A stretch of 64,000 nucleotides of DNA. Origin: Planctomycetota bacterium (GTDB lineage Bacteria > Planctomycetota > PLA2 > JAEUHO01). Shown here in pieces: positions 46,944-56,345 of this stretch. Below the pieces are notes generated by a model. The model was given only the letters and a program-made list of their open reading frames with translations. It did not search any database and was not told the DNA's origin. The number at the start of each line of letters is the position of its first letter. Positions within the stretch are counted from its first letter, which is position 1. The stretch is from NCBI GenBank assembly GCA_028281445.1, contig JANQJW010000024.1:62001-126000 (forward strand), written 5' to 3'. A program made the position numbers and the translations under genes.

Positions 46944-48856
46944 CGGATCCGCTTGATGCGCGAGACGGGCTTGGAAGCCAAGCGGCGGCCGAGCGCGCTC
47001 GGGCTGGTCGGCGTGAGGATGTCGAGGTCGAACTCACCCTCGTTCACCCGCTGGCGTGGCTTGCGCACGTAGGTGAGGTGTACGCGGCCGGGCTTGTCGT
47101 CCTGCAGGAGGAGCGCGACCTTGCCGCGAGGGCCTTTGATGAGCCGGTACTCGCGCCCCTTGATGAACTTGTGGATGTGGATGCGCTTGCCGAAGCACAT
47201 CTTGTCGCGGTCCTTGTAGACGACCGTGAAGTGCTCGCCCGCCTCCGGATCGAAGCGCTCGAGGTGCATGACCTTGCCGGGGAGCAGCAGCTTCTCCTCG
47301 GGGCCGAAGATGCGATACGTACCGTCGTCGGAGATGGCGAGCAAGCGATCGTAGTCGCTCATCGTGAACGAACGCGGACCGGACTTCACCGCCGTGCCAA
47401 TGAAGCCCGACTCGGGATCGAAGGTGACCTTGCTGTCCTGGCGCGCGACCGCCTTCTTGTCGACGGCTTCGAATGTCGTGATCTCCGTGCGCCGCGACAA
47501 GGCGCCGCCGAAACGATCGAGGATGTCCTCGATGTAGCGGATCGTCGTCTTCTTCATGTTGCGCAGCTTGGTCTTGACTGCCTTGATCGCCGCGACGATG
47601 TCCTCGATGTCCCTTTTGTACTTCGCGATGTCGTACGCCGAGATGCGGCGGATCCGGATCTCGAGCAGGCGCGTGACGTCGTCGTCCGTCATGGGACGGA
47701 CGAAGAACAACGCGAACTTCTCCATCCCGTCCCAGACCGCCTTGCGCACGGCCTCGCTTGTCTTGGCCTTCTCGATGCGCTTGTAGACGCGGTTCTCGAT
47801 GAAGATCTGCTCGAGCGTCAGCCAGTGGCGTCGATCCTCGAGGAGGTCGAGCTCGTGCTCCAGCTCCGCCTTGAGCTGCTTCTCGAGCGCGGCGGTCGCC
47901 GCCGTGAGCACCTCGGAGACCGTCATCTCGCTCGGATGGCGGTCGTGGATGAGATTGATGTTCGAGACTGCGTTTACCTCGCAGTCCGTGTAGGCGAAGA
48001 GTTGCGGCAGGGTCTCTTCAGCCGTGACGCCGCGCGGCAACCCGATCTGGATCTCCACGCGGTCGGTGGTGAAGTCCTGGATCGAGGTGACTTTGATCTT
48101 GCCCTTTTGTGCGGCGGCCTCGATCGAAGCGACCAGGCTTTCCGTCGTCACGCCATAGGGCACCTCGCGGATGACGATGTCTTTCGGTCCCTTGCTCTCG
48201 ATGCGCGCGCGCACCTTGACGCGTCCGCGACCGTCGTCGTACTCGGCGACGTCCATGAGACCACCCTGCGGGAAGTCCGGGTACAGCTCGAACGGCTTGC
48301 CCTCGAGGTGCTTGATCTGGGCTTCGAGCAGCTCCACGAAGTTGTGGGGAAGGACGCGCGTGGACATGCCGACGGCGATGCCCTCCGTGCCGAGCATCAG
48401 GGCGACGGGCAGCTTGACGGGCAGGTGCACGGGCTCCTGCTTGCGCCCGTCGTAGCTGTCGGCCCATTCGGTCAACTCGGGGTTGTAGAGGGTCTCCAGC
48501 GCCAAGGGCGTCAGGCGACACTCGATGTAGCGCGCGGCGGCGGCCCGGTGGCCTGTGGTGAGGCTTCCGAAGTTGCCCTGCTTCTCGATGAAGTAGTCCT
48601 TGTTGGCAAGGACGATGAGCGCATCCCCGATGGAGGCGTCCCCGTGGGGGTGGAGCTTCATCGTCTCGCCGATGACGTTGGCGACCTTGTGGAAGCGCCC
48701 GTCGTTCATCTCGAACAGCGTGTGAAGGAGGCGCCGCTGTACGGGCTTCAGGCCGTCGCGCAGTGCGGGGATCGCGCGGTCCACGATGACGTAGCTCGCG
48801 TACTCGAGGAAGTTGCGCTCCATCAGGCGCTCGAGGCCGGAGGTGGACTTACGCAT
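46940..48856 (-). CDS. parC: DNA topoisomerase IV / gyrase-type subunit A
   Basis: The 638-residue protein is the DNA breakage subunit of a type IIA topoisomerase. FLEYASYVIVDRAIPALRDG begins the winged-helix region, LKPVQRRLLHTLFEM follows, GETMKLHPHGDASI is the quinolone-pocket helix, and the catalytic Tyr lies in AAARYIECRLTPLAL. The coiled-coil tower (EHELDLLEDRRHW) and part of a C-terminal domain follow. It is shorter than GyrA (about 850), lacking a full beta-pinwheel, which is why ParC-like is preferred. The stop codon lies inside the end of a palindromic element. It follows parE after 8 bp. Confidence 0.9.
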   Translation of the reverse strand: MRKSTSGLERLMERNFLEYASYVIVDRAIPALRDGLKPVQRRLLHTLFEMNDGRFHKVANVIGETMKLHPHGDASIGDALIVLANKDYFIEKQGNFGSLTTGHRAAAARYIECRLTPLALETLYNPELTEWADSYDGRKQEPVHLPVKLPVALMLGTEGIAVGMSTRVLPHNFVELLEAQIKHLEGKPFELYPDFPQGGLMDVAEYDDGRGRVKVRARIESKGPKDIVIREVPYGVTTESLVASIEAAAQKGKIKVTSIQDFTTDRVEIQIGLPRGVTAEETLPQLFAYTDCEVNAVSNINLIHDRHPSEMTVSEVLTAATAALEKQLKAELEHELDLLEDRRHWLTLEQIFIENRVYKRIEKAKTSEAVRKAVWDGMEKFALFFVRPMTDDDVTRLLEIRIRRISAYDIAKYKRDIEDIVAAIKAVKTKLRNMKKTTIRYIEDILDRFGGALSRRTEITTFEAVDKKAVARQDSKVTFDPESGFIGTAVKSGPRSFTMSDYDRLLAISDDGTYRIFGPEEKLLLPGKVMHLERFDPEAGEHFTVVYKDRDKMCFGKRIHIHKFIKGREYRLIKGPRGKVALLLQDDKPGRVHLTYVRKPRQRVNEGEFDLDILTPTSPSALGRRLASKPVSRIKRIR

Positions 48857-48864
48857 CGTCCCGT

Positions 48865-50685
48865 CTACCAGCTCGGATCCGCGATGAGGTTGTCTTCGAT
48901 GAATGTGCGTCGCTCGGGCGTGTTCTTGCCCATGAAGAAGTCGAGGCAGCGGCCGACCTCGCCCACGCTGTCGAGCACCACCGGCGTGAGTCGCATGTCC
49001 TCGCCGATGAAGCGGTTGAACTCGCCGGGGCTGATCTCGCCCAGGCCCTTGAACCGGGTGACCTCAGGCTTCTTGATCTCCTCCATCGCCGCGTCACGTT
49101 CCTGCTCGCTGTAGCAGTAGATCGTGCGTTTCTTGTCGCGAACACGGAACAGCGGCGTCTCGAGGATGTAGAGATGGCCGCTGGTGACGAGCTCCTCGAA
49201 GTACCGGAGGAAGTACGTGAGGAGGAGGTTTCGGATGTGCATGCCGTCGACGTCCGCATCGGTCGCGATGACGACGCGGTTGTAGCGCAGGCCCTCGACG
49301 CCGTCCTCGATGCCCAGCGCCCGCATGATGTTGTAGAGTTCTTCGTTCTTGTAGACGGTGTCACGCTTCTGCCCGTGGCAGTTGAGCGGCTTGCCCTTGA
49401 GGCAGTAGATCGCCTGGGTCTCTACATCGCGCGACTGCACCATGGCGCCGCCTGCGGAGTCACCCTCGGTCAGGAAGATCAGGGTCTCTTCACGGCGCTT
49501 GCCGCGCTTGTCTGTGAGGTGGGCCTTGCAGTCGATCAGCTTGGGGATGCGGATCGCCACCTTCTTGGCGCGCTCGCGCGCCGCCTTCTTGACCGACGCC
49601 AGCTCCTTGCGGACCTTCTCGTTGCTCTTGACCTTCTCGATGAGCCGCTCTGCGCTGTCCGGGCTGCCGTGCAGCCAGCGCACGACGTTCTCGTGCACCT
49701 CCTTGACGATCCAGGAGCGCACGTCGGTCGAGCCCAGCTTGTTCTTTGTCTGGCTCTCGAAGACCGGATCCTGCAGCTTGACGGCCACGGCGCCGATGAG
49801 GCCGTCGCGTACGTCCTCGCCCGCGTGCTTCTTGCCGGCGAACTCGTTGACACCCTTGAGCAGGCCCTCGCGGAAGGCGCTCTGGTGGGTGCCACCGTCC
49901 TTGGTGTGCTGGCCGTTGACGAAGCTGTAGTAGTTCTCGCCGTACGTGTTGGTGTGGGTGAACGCGAACTCGAGCCGGTCGAGCTTGCAGTGTGCGATGT
50001 CGTAGAGCGCGATCTCGTTGCCGATCTCCTCGCCCAGAAGGTCGCAGAGGCCATGGCGGCTCACGTACTTCTGGCCGTTGTAGACGAGGGTGAGGCCGCT
50101 GTTGAGGTGGGCGTAGTAGCGCAGCCGGTGCGCGAGGTAGTCTTCGTTCCACGTGATGCCGTCGCCGAAGATCTCCGGGTCGGGCGTGAACTCGATGAGC
50201 GTTCCGTTGCGCTGCCCGTCCTTGCCCTTGTTCTCCTTGAGCAACTTGCCGCGCTCGAACTCGGCCGCGCGGTAGCGCCCCTCGCGCCAGCTGCAGACGC
50301 GGAACGACGCGGAGAGCGCGTTCACGGCCTTGGTGCCGACGCCGTTCAAGCCGACGGAGAACTGGAAGACGTCGTCGTTGTACTTGCCGCCGGTGTTGAT
50401 CTGGCTGACGCACTCGACGACCTTGCCGAGCGGGATGCCGCGGCCGTAGTCGCGCACGGTCACGTGGTTCTCATCGCGCGTGATCTCGACGCGCTTCCCC
50501 TCGCCCATGATGAACTCGTCGACCGCGTTGTCGACGACCTCCTTGAGCATCACGTAGATGCCGTCCTGGGGGTGCGAGCCGTCGCCCACGCGGCCGATGT
50601 ACATACCGGTCCGAAGGCGGATGTGCTCGAGTGCATCCAGGGTCTGGATGGACTTCTCGTCGTACTGGACCTTCTTCTTGACCAC
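48865..50685 (-). CDS. parE: DNA topoisomerase IV / gyrase-type subunit B
   Basis: The 606-residue ATPase subunit has the GHKL fold: LEHIRLRTGMYIG, the Mg-binding Asn in EVVDNAVDEFIMG, and ATP-lid FQFSVGLNGVGTKAVNAL. The transducer domain follows, with the TOPRIM motifs LTEGDSAGGAM, IATDADVDGMHIRNLLL and RFKGLGEISPGEF. It lacks the GyrB-specific insertion, so ParE is the better name. The GTG start at 50685 is preceded by AGGA. It is the first gene of a two-gene operon with parC and divergent from the proline dehydrogenase gene. Confidence 0.92.
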   Translation of the reverse strand: MVKKKVQYDEKSIQTLDALEHIRLRTGMYIGRVGDGSHPQDGIYVMLKEVVDNAVDEFIMGEGKRVEITRDENHVTVRDYGRGIPLGKVVECVSQINTGGKYNDDVFQFSVGLNGVGTKAVNALSASFRVCSWREGRYRAAEFERGKLLKENKGKDGQRNGTLIEFTPDPEIFGDGITWNEDYLAHRLRYYAHLNSGLTLVYNGQKYVSRHGLCDLLGEEIGNEIALYDIAHCKLDRLEFAFTHTNTYGENYYSFVNGQHTKDGGTHQSAFREGLLKGVNEFAGKKHAGEDVRDGLIGAVAVKLQDPVFESQTKNKLGSTDVRSWIVKEVHENVVRWLHGSPDSAERLIEKVKSNEKVRKELASVKKAARERAKKVAIRIPKLIDCKAHLTDKRGKRREETLIFLTEGDSAGGAMVQSRDVETQAIYCLKGKPLNCHGQKRDTVYKNEELYNIMRALGIEDGVEGLRYNRVVIATDADVDGMHIRNLLLTYFLRYFEELVTSGHLYILETPLFRVRDKKRTIYCYSEQERDAAMEEIKKPEVTRFKGLGEISPGEFNRFIGEDMRLTPVVLDSVGEVGRCLDFFMGKNTPERRTFIEDNLIADPSW

Positions 50686-50769
50686 CGGTTCCTGCCTCGG
50701 ACCTGCTACGGCCCCTTGTTTTGATCCATCGGTCCGACGCCCGGCCTTCTCTAGGCGAGGGACCTGGGC

Positions 50770-51708
50770 GTGAAGCTAGAATCCCCCGCGATGCTCGCCA
50801 AGCTGACTCCGGGTCCTCTCGTGCGCTGGTTCGCGCGCCCGTACGTGGCCGGGGGCACGATGGAGTCGGGCCTCGAGGTCGCCCACGACCGGCTCAGCCG
50901 GTTCGGGGCGCTGGCGACGATGGATCTCCTAGGGGAAGAGGTCCACGAGACCTTCGAGGTGCTGCGCAACGTAGCCGCCTACGAGCGGCTCATCGACGCG
51001 CTCGGCAGTGATCCGCGCTTTCAGGACCTCGCCACGCGGCCATCCGTGTCTCTCAAGCCCTCGGCCTTCACGGCAGGCGAGAACGCCGAGGCCATCGAGC
51101 ACATCGAGCCGATCGTGAAGCGCGCCAAGGAGCACGGCGTCGCGATCACGATCGACATGGAGGACCGCGACTGGACCGACCTCACCATCGACTGGGCGGT
51201 CGATCTCTTCGAGCGGGGATACGACGTCGGAACGGTCCTCCAGACGCGGCTGCACCGCACCGAGGCCGACCTGGCACGCATTCCCGCCGGCATGCGCCTG
51301 CGGCTCGTGATCGGCATCTATCCCGAGCCCGAGGAGGTCGCGCTCACCGACAAGCGTGCCATGAAACAGCGCATGCTCGACTACGCCGCGACGCTGCTCG
51401 AGGCAGGGGCGCGGGTCGAGTTCGGGACCCATGACGAGGAGTTCCTCGAGCGGTTCCTGCGCGAGGTCGCACCCCACGCGCCGGAGCGCTGCGAGATCCA
51501 GATGCTGCTGGGCGTGCCGCGCCGGCCCTTCGCCCGCAAGCTGATGGCCGGCGAGTTCGGCCTTGTGGTCCCGTTCCGTCTCTACGTTCCCTTCGCGCTC
51601 AGCTGGGACGACGCCACGGCGTATCTCAGGCGCCGCGTGAAGGAGAGCCCGAGTGTGATGTGGCTCGTGCTGCGCAACATCTTCAAGGCGCAGCGGGCAT
51701 CGAAGTGA
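50770..51708 (+). CDS. Proline dehydrogenase
   Basis: The 312-residue flavoenzyme oxidises proline to pyrroline-5-carboxylate. The TIM-barrel strands are seen as DPRFQDLATRPSVSLKPSAF, VAITIDMEDRDWTDLTIDW, GTVLQTRLHRTEADL (FAD/THFA region), LRLVIGIYPEPEEVAL, EFGTHDEEFLERFL and CEIQMLLGVPRRPF. VPFRLYVPFALSWDDATAYL and RRRVKESPS carry the substrate-binding Tyr/Arg pattern at the C-terminus. The start may be this GTG (GAGGG upstream) or Met8. A GTGA overlap links it to the downstream hydrolase. No P5C dehydrogenase gene is in the window. Confidence 0.88.
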   Translation: MKLESPAMLAKLTPGPLVRWFARPYVAGGTMESGLEVAHDRLSRFGALATMDLLGEEVHETFEVLRNVAAYERLIDALGSDPRFQDLATRPSVSLKPSAFTAGENAEAIEHIEPIVKRAKEHGVAITIDMEDRDWTDLTIDWAVDLFERGYDVGTVLQTRLHRTEADLARIPAGMRLRLVIGIYPEPEEVALTDKRAMKQRMLDYAATLLEAGARVEFGTHDEEFLERFLREVAPHAPERCEIQMLLGVPRRPFARKLMAGEFGLVVPFRLYVPFALSWDDATAYLRRRVKESPSVMWLVLRNIFKAQRASK

Positions 51709-52457
51709 TCACCGAGCGGATCGCGTTTCCCGGCGCGACCGGCCACGAGCTGGCAGGACGGCTCGACCTGCCCGAGGACGGGGCGCCGAAGGCCTACGCG
51801 CTCTTCGCCCACTGCTTCACGTGCTCGAAGGACTTCCACGTCGTGCGCGAGATCGGCAAGCAGATGACCGCGGAGGGGATCGGCCTGCTGCGGTTCGACT
51901 TCACCGGGCTGGGCCAGAGCGGGAGTGACTTCACCGACACCTCGTTCTCGACCAACCTCGCCGACCTCCTGGCGGCCGCGCAGTTCCTGCGCGAGCGCTA
52001 CGAGCCGCCGGCCGTCCTCGCGGGCCACAGCCTGGGCGGCGCAGCCGTGCTCGCCGCCGCCGCGGACATTCCCGAGGCGCGCTGCGTCGCGACGATCGGC
52101 GCCCCCGCGTCCGTGAAGTTCGTGCGCAACCTCGTCCCTGGCCTCGATCGCGGGGACGCAGAGTCCGCCGAGGTCTCCATCGGCGGGCGGCCCTTCTCGA
52201 TCGGGCGTTCCTTCGTGGACGACCTCGAGAAGCACGACCTGGCCCAGGACATCGCCGAGCTCGGGCGACCGTTCATGGTGTTCCATTCCCCCCGCGATCA
52301 GGTCGTGCCGCTCGGCCACGCCCAGCGCATCTTCGAGACCGCCAAGGATCCCCGCAGCTTCGTCTCCCTGGACGAGGCGGACCATCTCTGCAGCGCCGAG
52401 GAAGACGGCCGCTTCCTCGGCCACGTGTTGTCCGCGTGGGCGCACAGGTACATCTAG
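51705..52457 (+). CDS. Alpha/beta hydrolase
   Basis: The 250-residue protein is an alpha/beta-hydrolase. The oxyanion strand is YALFAHCFTCSKDFHVV, the nucleophile elbow LAGHSLGGAAVLAAAAD (G-H-S-L-G), the acid Asp in FMVFHSPRDQVVPLGHA, and the catalytic His in LDEADHLCSAEED. The sequence resembles the hydrolase half of the hydrolase-OsmC fusion family, but no OsmC domain follows. It starts with a GTG overlapping the proline dehydrogenase stop, so it is co-translated. The substrate is unknown. Confidence 0.85.
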   Translation: MITERIAFPGATGHELAGRLDLPEDGAPKAYALFAHCFTCSKDFHVVREIGKQMTAEGIGLLRFDFTGLGQSGSDFTDTSFSTNLADLLAAAQFLRERYEPPAVLAGHSLGGAAVLAAAADIPEARCVATIGAPASVKFVRNLVPGLDRGDAESAEVSIGGRPFSIGRSFVDDLEKHDLAQDIAELGRPFMVFHSPRDQVVPLGHAQRIFETAKDPRSFVSLDEADHLCSAEEDGRFLGHVLSAWAHRYI

Positions 52458-52499
52458 CGCTGTCTGCAGCCCGTAGGACCGACCTCCTACACTGGCGCC

Positions 52500-53081
52500 A
52501 TGGCCAAGCTCTATTTCCGCTACGGAACCGTTGGCAGCGCAAAGACACTCAACCTGCTGGCGGTTGCGCACAACTACGAGAGCCAGGGGAAGCGGGTTCT
52601 CGTTCTCAAGCCCGCTTTCGATGATCGCTTCGGCGCCGAGGACGTCGTCTCCCGTGCCGGTCTTCGGCGCGCGGCGGACTTGATTCTCCCCGAGGGGGAG
52701 ATCGCGGGCTCGGACCGGGCATCGGAGGTCGATTGCGTGCTCGTGGACGAGGCGCAGTTCCTCAGCGCCGTCCAGGTCGAGTCGCTGCGTGAGTGGACAC
52801 GCGCGCTCGACGTGCCCGTGATCTGCTATGGCCTGCGAACGGACTTCCGCATGGACCTGTTCGCCGGCTCCCAGCGCCTTTTCGAGCTCGCCGACAGCAT
52901 CGAAGAGATCAAGACGACCTGCGCGTACTGCAACCGCAAGGCGACACAGAACCTCAAGTTCGTGGATGGCGTGGCGACGCTGGACGGCCCGAGCAAACAG
53001 CTGGGTGCCGAGGAGCGCTACCAGGCCGCCTGCTACCGGCACTATCAAGAGCACTTGGCGATGGCCGTCGCGCCTACGTAG
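52500..53081 (+). CDS. tdk: Thymidine kinase (type II)
   Basis: The 193-residue protein phosphorylates thymidine. It opens KLYFRYGTVGSAKTLNLLAV, the P-loop of type II kinases in an atypical form. Walker B lies in CVLVDEAQFLSAVQV, followed by VICYGLRTDFRMDLF (substrate lasso start). Zinc ligands are CAYCNRKATQ and a C-terminal C-x-x-H (ACYRHY). Length and order match bacterial Tdk. It lies in a plus-strand run after the hydrolase gene (42-bp gap) and before the membrane spermidine synthase-like gene (28-bp gap). Confidence 0.9.
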   Translation: MAKLYFRYGTVGSAKTLNLLAVAHNYESQGKRVLVLKPAFDDRFGAEDVVSRAGLRRAADLILPEGEIAGSDRASEVDCVLVDEAQFLSAVQVESLREWTRALDVPVICYGLRTDFRMDLFAGSQRLFELADSIEEIKTTCAYCNRKATQNLKFVDGVATLDGPSKQLGAEERYQAACYRHYQEHLAMAVAPT

Positions 53082-53109
53082 TCTCCCTCGCGGAGGCACC
53101 CTCGAAGTC

Positions 53110-55575
53110 ATGCGCCCCTGGCTCGTCGCGCTGCTGTTCTTTGCGTCGGGATTCGCGGCCCTCACCTACGAGGTGCTCTGGCAGCGCGAGCTCGGCCTCC
53201 TGTTCGGCAACTCGTCCCAGGCGACCGCCACGACGCTCTTCGCCTTCTTCCTGGGGCTGGGGCTCGGCAACTGGTGGTGGGGGCGGCGCAGCGCCACGTG
53301 GCAGAACCCGCTGCGCGCCTTCGCGCTGCTCGAGCTAGGCGTTGCGCTGACCGCGCTGCTGGTGCTGGCCCTGCTGCCGCTCTACCGCGAGATGTTCCCG
53401 TCGCTCTACGCCACCTTCGGTCACTCGCGCGCCCTTTTCCTGGTTGCCAAGGGCGTCCTGGCCGCAGCATTGCTGCTGCCGCCGTCCTTCTTGATGGGGG
53501 GCACCCTGCCCGCTCTACAGGAGCTCTGGGTGCGCCAGGGGCGCGAGTTTGCACGCAGCGGGTCGTTCCTCTACGCATGGAACACGTTCGGTGCCGCGGC
53601 CGGCGCGTTCACGGCGGGCTTCGTGCTGCCGCGCCTGCTCGGCTACCAGGCGTCCTACGTCCTTGCCGTGAACCTCAGCCTCGTTATCGCGGTGGTCGCC
53701 GGGGCAAGGGCTCGCCGCGGCGCACCGCCGCCGCCGCTGCCTGCCGCCGAGGAGGACGACGCGCCGTCGAGTCGATACGTGTACGCGGTGGCGGTGCTGA
53801 GCGGCTTTTCCGCCCTGGCGCTGCAGGTCCTGTGGACCCGCATGTTCGCCCTGGGCTTGCAGAACTCGGTCTACACGTTCGTCGCGGTGGTCGTGGTCTT
53901 CCTGGTGGCGCTGGCCGTGGGCGCGGGAATCGCGAACCGGCTGGTGCGCACGACCTGGGAGCCGCGCAGCGTCCTGCGGTCGTCACTCGTCATCGCGTGT
54001 CTTGCGGTGGCGGCGTCCTCGCTCGCGTTTCGCCTGATGGTGCCGAGCCCCGGCAAGGTCGGCTCGGGGTTGCCGTTCACGGACTACATTCTCGAAGCAT
54101 CCCGCGTGCTCGGGTTCATTCTCTTCGTACCGGTCACCGCGCTCGGTGTCGTCTTTCCCTACCTGCTGCGAATCGAAGGCACCGCTTCCCACGCGGAGCC
54201 GGGACGGCGCATCGGCCGCTTGGTGGCGTTGAACACCGGTGGGGCCCTCATGGGCGCGCTCGTCGCAGGTTTCCTCCTGCCGCCGTGGCTCGGGCTTTGG
54301 CCCTCCATCGCGGTCGTCGCGTTGCTCTACCTCCTGCCCGTCTTCACGCGGACCAGTCTCGCGTGGAACGGGTTGGCTGCCCTGGTGGTGGGGTTGTTGT
54401 GCGTGCATGCGCTGCGCGAGGCGATGGTCGGACGCGCGTGGCTCGGTCAGGCCAGTGGAGAGTTGGTAGCGGTCTACGAGGGCAGCGGCGGCACGGTCTC
54501 TGTCGTGAAGTACCAACGCAACCTGAAGCTGCGACTCGACAACAGCTACACCCTGGGCGGCAGCGCCGATCCGCGCTGGGAGCAGTACCAGGCGCACATC
54601 CCGATGGCGCTGCATCCCGACCCGAAGCGGGTGTTCTTCCTCGGCATGGGAACGGGCATCACGGCCGGCGCGGCGCTGCAGCACGACGTCGAGCGCGTCA
54701 CCGTGACGGAGCTGCTCCCGCAGGCCGTGCGCGCGGCGCGCGAGCACTTTGCGCCGTGGGCCGGAGGGCTGTTCGACGACGATCGGGTCGAAATCGTCGT
54801 GGAGGACGGTCGCAGCGTGCTGCACGGATCGCCGGCTACGTACGACGTCGTGATCGGCGATCTGTTCCTGCCTTGGAAGCGCGGCGTCGGCCTGCTCTAC
54901 ACGGTCGAGTCCTTTCGCGCCGTGCACGCAAGCCTGCGCGAGGGCGGCATCTACGCGCAGTGGCTTCCGCTCTTCCAGATGAACGCGGCGGAGTTCCACA
55001 GCATCGCGCGCAGCTTCGTCGAGGCGTTTCCACAGGCGACGCTGTGGCGCGGCGATTTCTTCGCGCGCCGGCCGATCGTTGCGCTGGTCGGCCACCGCAC
55101 GCCCGGTCCGCTCGATCCCGAGCGCATGGTGACGACGTTCGACCGGCTGGAGGAGCGGGAGGCGATTGCGTGGGGGCCTTCGGTGCTGTCGCTGCCCTTC
55201 CTTCTCTATGCCGGCAACCTCGGCGCGTACGCCCCCTCGCTGGCCACGGCGCGTCGCAACACCGACGACCGGCCTTGGATCGAGCTCGACGCACCGATCT
55301 CACAGCGCGCGCGGAGTGCCGGCGGGGCCTACGCGTTCACCGGCCGGGCGCTGGCGGCGTTCGAGCGCGCCATGCTTGGCGACGTGGAGCGAGACCCTCT
55401 GTTGAGTAACCTGTCGCGACGCCAGCGACGAATGGTGAAGGGCGGGTTGTATCTCTACGAGTACGCGGTGGCTTCGCGGCGGCGTGAAGCGTCCAAGCGA
55501 AAGCGCGCGTTTGGTGACTACCTCCTGCACGTGCCGCAGGCGGTGCGGCCGGAGATCAGTCACTGGGTGAAGTAA
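53110..55575 (+). CDS. Membrane-fused spermidine synthase-like protein
   Basis: The 821-residue protein has multiple membrane helices in the first two-thirds, e.g. WLVALLFFASGFAALTYEVL, ATTLFAFFLGLGLGNWWWG and VVVVFLVALAVGAGIA. The C-terminal spermidine-synthase-like methyltransferase fold begins around residue 460: LDNSYTLGGSADPRWEQYQA, RVFFLGMGTGITAGAAL, VTVTELLPQAVRAAREHF (Glu of the SAM-binding strand) and VVIGDLFLPWKRGVGLLY (catalytic-loop Asp). The family is common in environmental genomes; aminopropyl transfer has not been shown for many of its members. The start at 53110 follows a short gap after tdk. Confidence 0.85.
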   Translation: MRPWLVALLFFASGFAALTYEVLWQRELGLLFGNSSQATATTLFAFFLGLGLGNWWWGRRSATWQNPLRAFALLELGVALTALLVLALLPLYREMFPSLYATFGHSRALFLVAKGVLAAALLLPPSFLMGGTLPALQELWVRQGREFARSGSFLYAWNTFGAAAGAFTAGFVLPRLLGYQASYVLAVNLSLVIAVVAGARARRGAPPPPLPAAEEDDAPSSRYVYAVAVLSGFSALALQVLWTRMFALGLQNSVYTFVAVVVVFLVALAVGAGIANRLVRTTWEPRSVLRSSLVIACLAVAASSLAFRLMVPSPGKVGSGLPFTDYILEASRVLGFILFVPVTALGVVFPYLLRIEGTASHAEPGRRIGRLVALNTGGALMGALVAGFLLPPWLGLWPSIAVVALLYLLPVFTRTSLAWNGLAALVVGLLCVHALREAMVGRAWLGQASGELVAVYEGSGGTVSVVKYQRNLKLRLDNSYTLGGSADPRWEQYQAHIPMALHPDPKRVFFLGMGTGITAGAALQHDVERVTVTELLPQAVRAAREHFAPWAGGLFDDDRVEIVVEDGRSVLHGSPATYDVVIGDLFLPWKRGVGLLYTVESFRAVHASLREGGIYAQWLPLFQMNAAEFHSIARSFVEAFPQATLWRGDFFARRPIVALVGHRTPGPLDPERMVTTFDRLEEREAIAWGPSVLSLPFLLYAGNLGAYAPSLATARRNTDDRPWIELDAPISQRARSAGGAYAFTGRALAAFERAMLGDVERDPLLSNLSRRQRRMVKGGLYLYEYAVASRRREASKRKRAFGDYLLHVPQAVRPEISHWVK

Positions 55576-55593
55576 TGCGGTGCCAGAAGGAAC

Positions 55594-55715
55594 GCGGGCC
55601 GACCACTCGGCTCCTTGGGCCTCGGGTCGCCCCTACATCGATGCCTCCGCGGCCGGTGTGCGCCCTGGTGTTCGCGGTGTAGGGGCGACCCGAGCGCAGC
55701 GAGTGGTCGGCCCGC
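55594..55715. repeat. GTAGGG-type palindromic element (copy 3)
   Basis: Two blocks are perfectly inverted: GCGGGCCGACCACTCG (55594-55609) with CGAGTGGTCGGCCCGC (55700-55715), and CTCGGGTCGCCCCTACA (55621-55637) with TGTAGGGGCGACCCGAG (55678-55694). The loop is about 40 nt. The terminal TGTAGGGGCGACC matches the ends of the 46750 element. It fills the gap between two converging genes and could end both transcripts. Confidence 0.7.
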
Positions 55716-55720
55716 GCTCG

Positions 55721-56341
55721 TCAGGCGTCCCGCACCACCTTGCCATCCTCCCACCGGATCGCGCCGGCCAGGATCTCGGCGATCACCCGCGGGTAGATCT
55801 CCCGCTCCGCCTCCTGGACCCGGGCCGCGAGCGCTTCCGCCGTGTCGTTCGCTCGCACGGGAACGGGTACCTGCTCGATGATCGGTCCGCCGTCGACGTC
55901 GTCATTCACGTAGTGCACCGTGCAGCCGCTGACCCGGCAGCCGCGCGCCAGGACCGCTTCGTGTACGTGATGTCCCCACATGCCCTTGCCGCCGAACGCG
56001 GGGAGCAGGCTCGGGTGCACGTTGATCATGCGCCCCTCGAAGCCGGGCGGCACGTCGTAGATCGTCAGGAAGCCGCCCGAGACGACGAGGTCCGCGTCGT
56101 GGGGGCGCAGCACCTCCCCGAGAGCACTCGAGTAGGCGGCAGCGCCCCGGTGCTTCTTGCGACTCACGAGTGCCGTCGGAATCCCGTGCTCGCCGGCGAT
56201 GTCGAAGCCGCCGACCCGCGGCCGGTCGGAGATGACCACGACGACCTCGCCCGCCACCGTGCCGCGTTCGATGTGCCCGATGAGGTTGCGCAGCGTGGAG
56301 CCGCTGCCCGAGAGAAGGAAGGCGATGCGCGACGTCGTCAT
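55721..56341 (-). CDS. purN: Phosphoribosylglycinamide formyltransferase
   Basis: The 206-residue enzyme transfers formyl from 10-formyl-THF to GAR in purine synthesis. RIAFLLSGSGSTLRNLI is the phosphate-binding loop, MINVHPSLLPAFGGKGMWG carries the catalytic Asn and His, and the Asp is in HYVNDDVDGGPIIEQ. The N-H-D triad is complete. It is the last gene of a minus-strand run of yggS-kinase-yggU-purN with a 4-bp gap to yggU. Confidence 0.95.
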   Translation of the reverse strand: MTTSRIAFLLSGSGSTLRNLIGHIERGTVAGEVVVVISDRPRVGGFDIAGEHGIPTALVSRKKHRGAAAYSSALGEVLRPHDADLVVSGGFLTIYDVPPGFEGRMINVHPSLLPAFGGKGMWGHHVHEAVLARGCRVSGCTVHYVNDDVDGGPIIEQVPVPVRANDTAEALAARVQEAEREIYPRVIAEILAGAIRWEDGKVVRDA

Positions 56342-56345
56342 GGCG

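Noticed and set aside
46763..49114. 783-codon plus-strand frame over parC
   Set aside because: Antisense shadow; Leu/Arg/Val-rich text without motifs, and parC is certain.
52510..52560. Thymidine kinase as inactive because of an odd P-loop
   Set aside because: The loop differs from the usual GPMFSGK form, but all later motifs and the zinc site are present, so loss of function is not supported.
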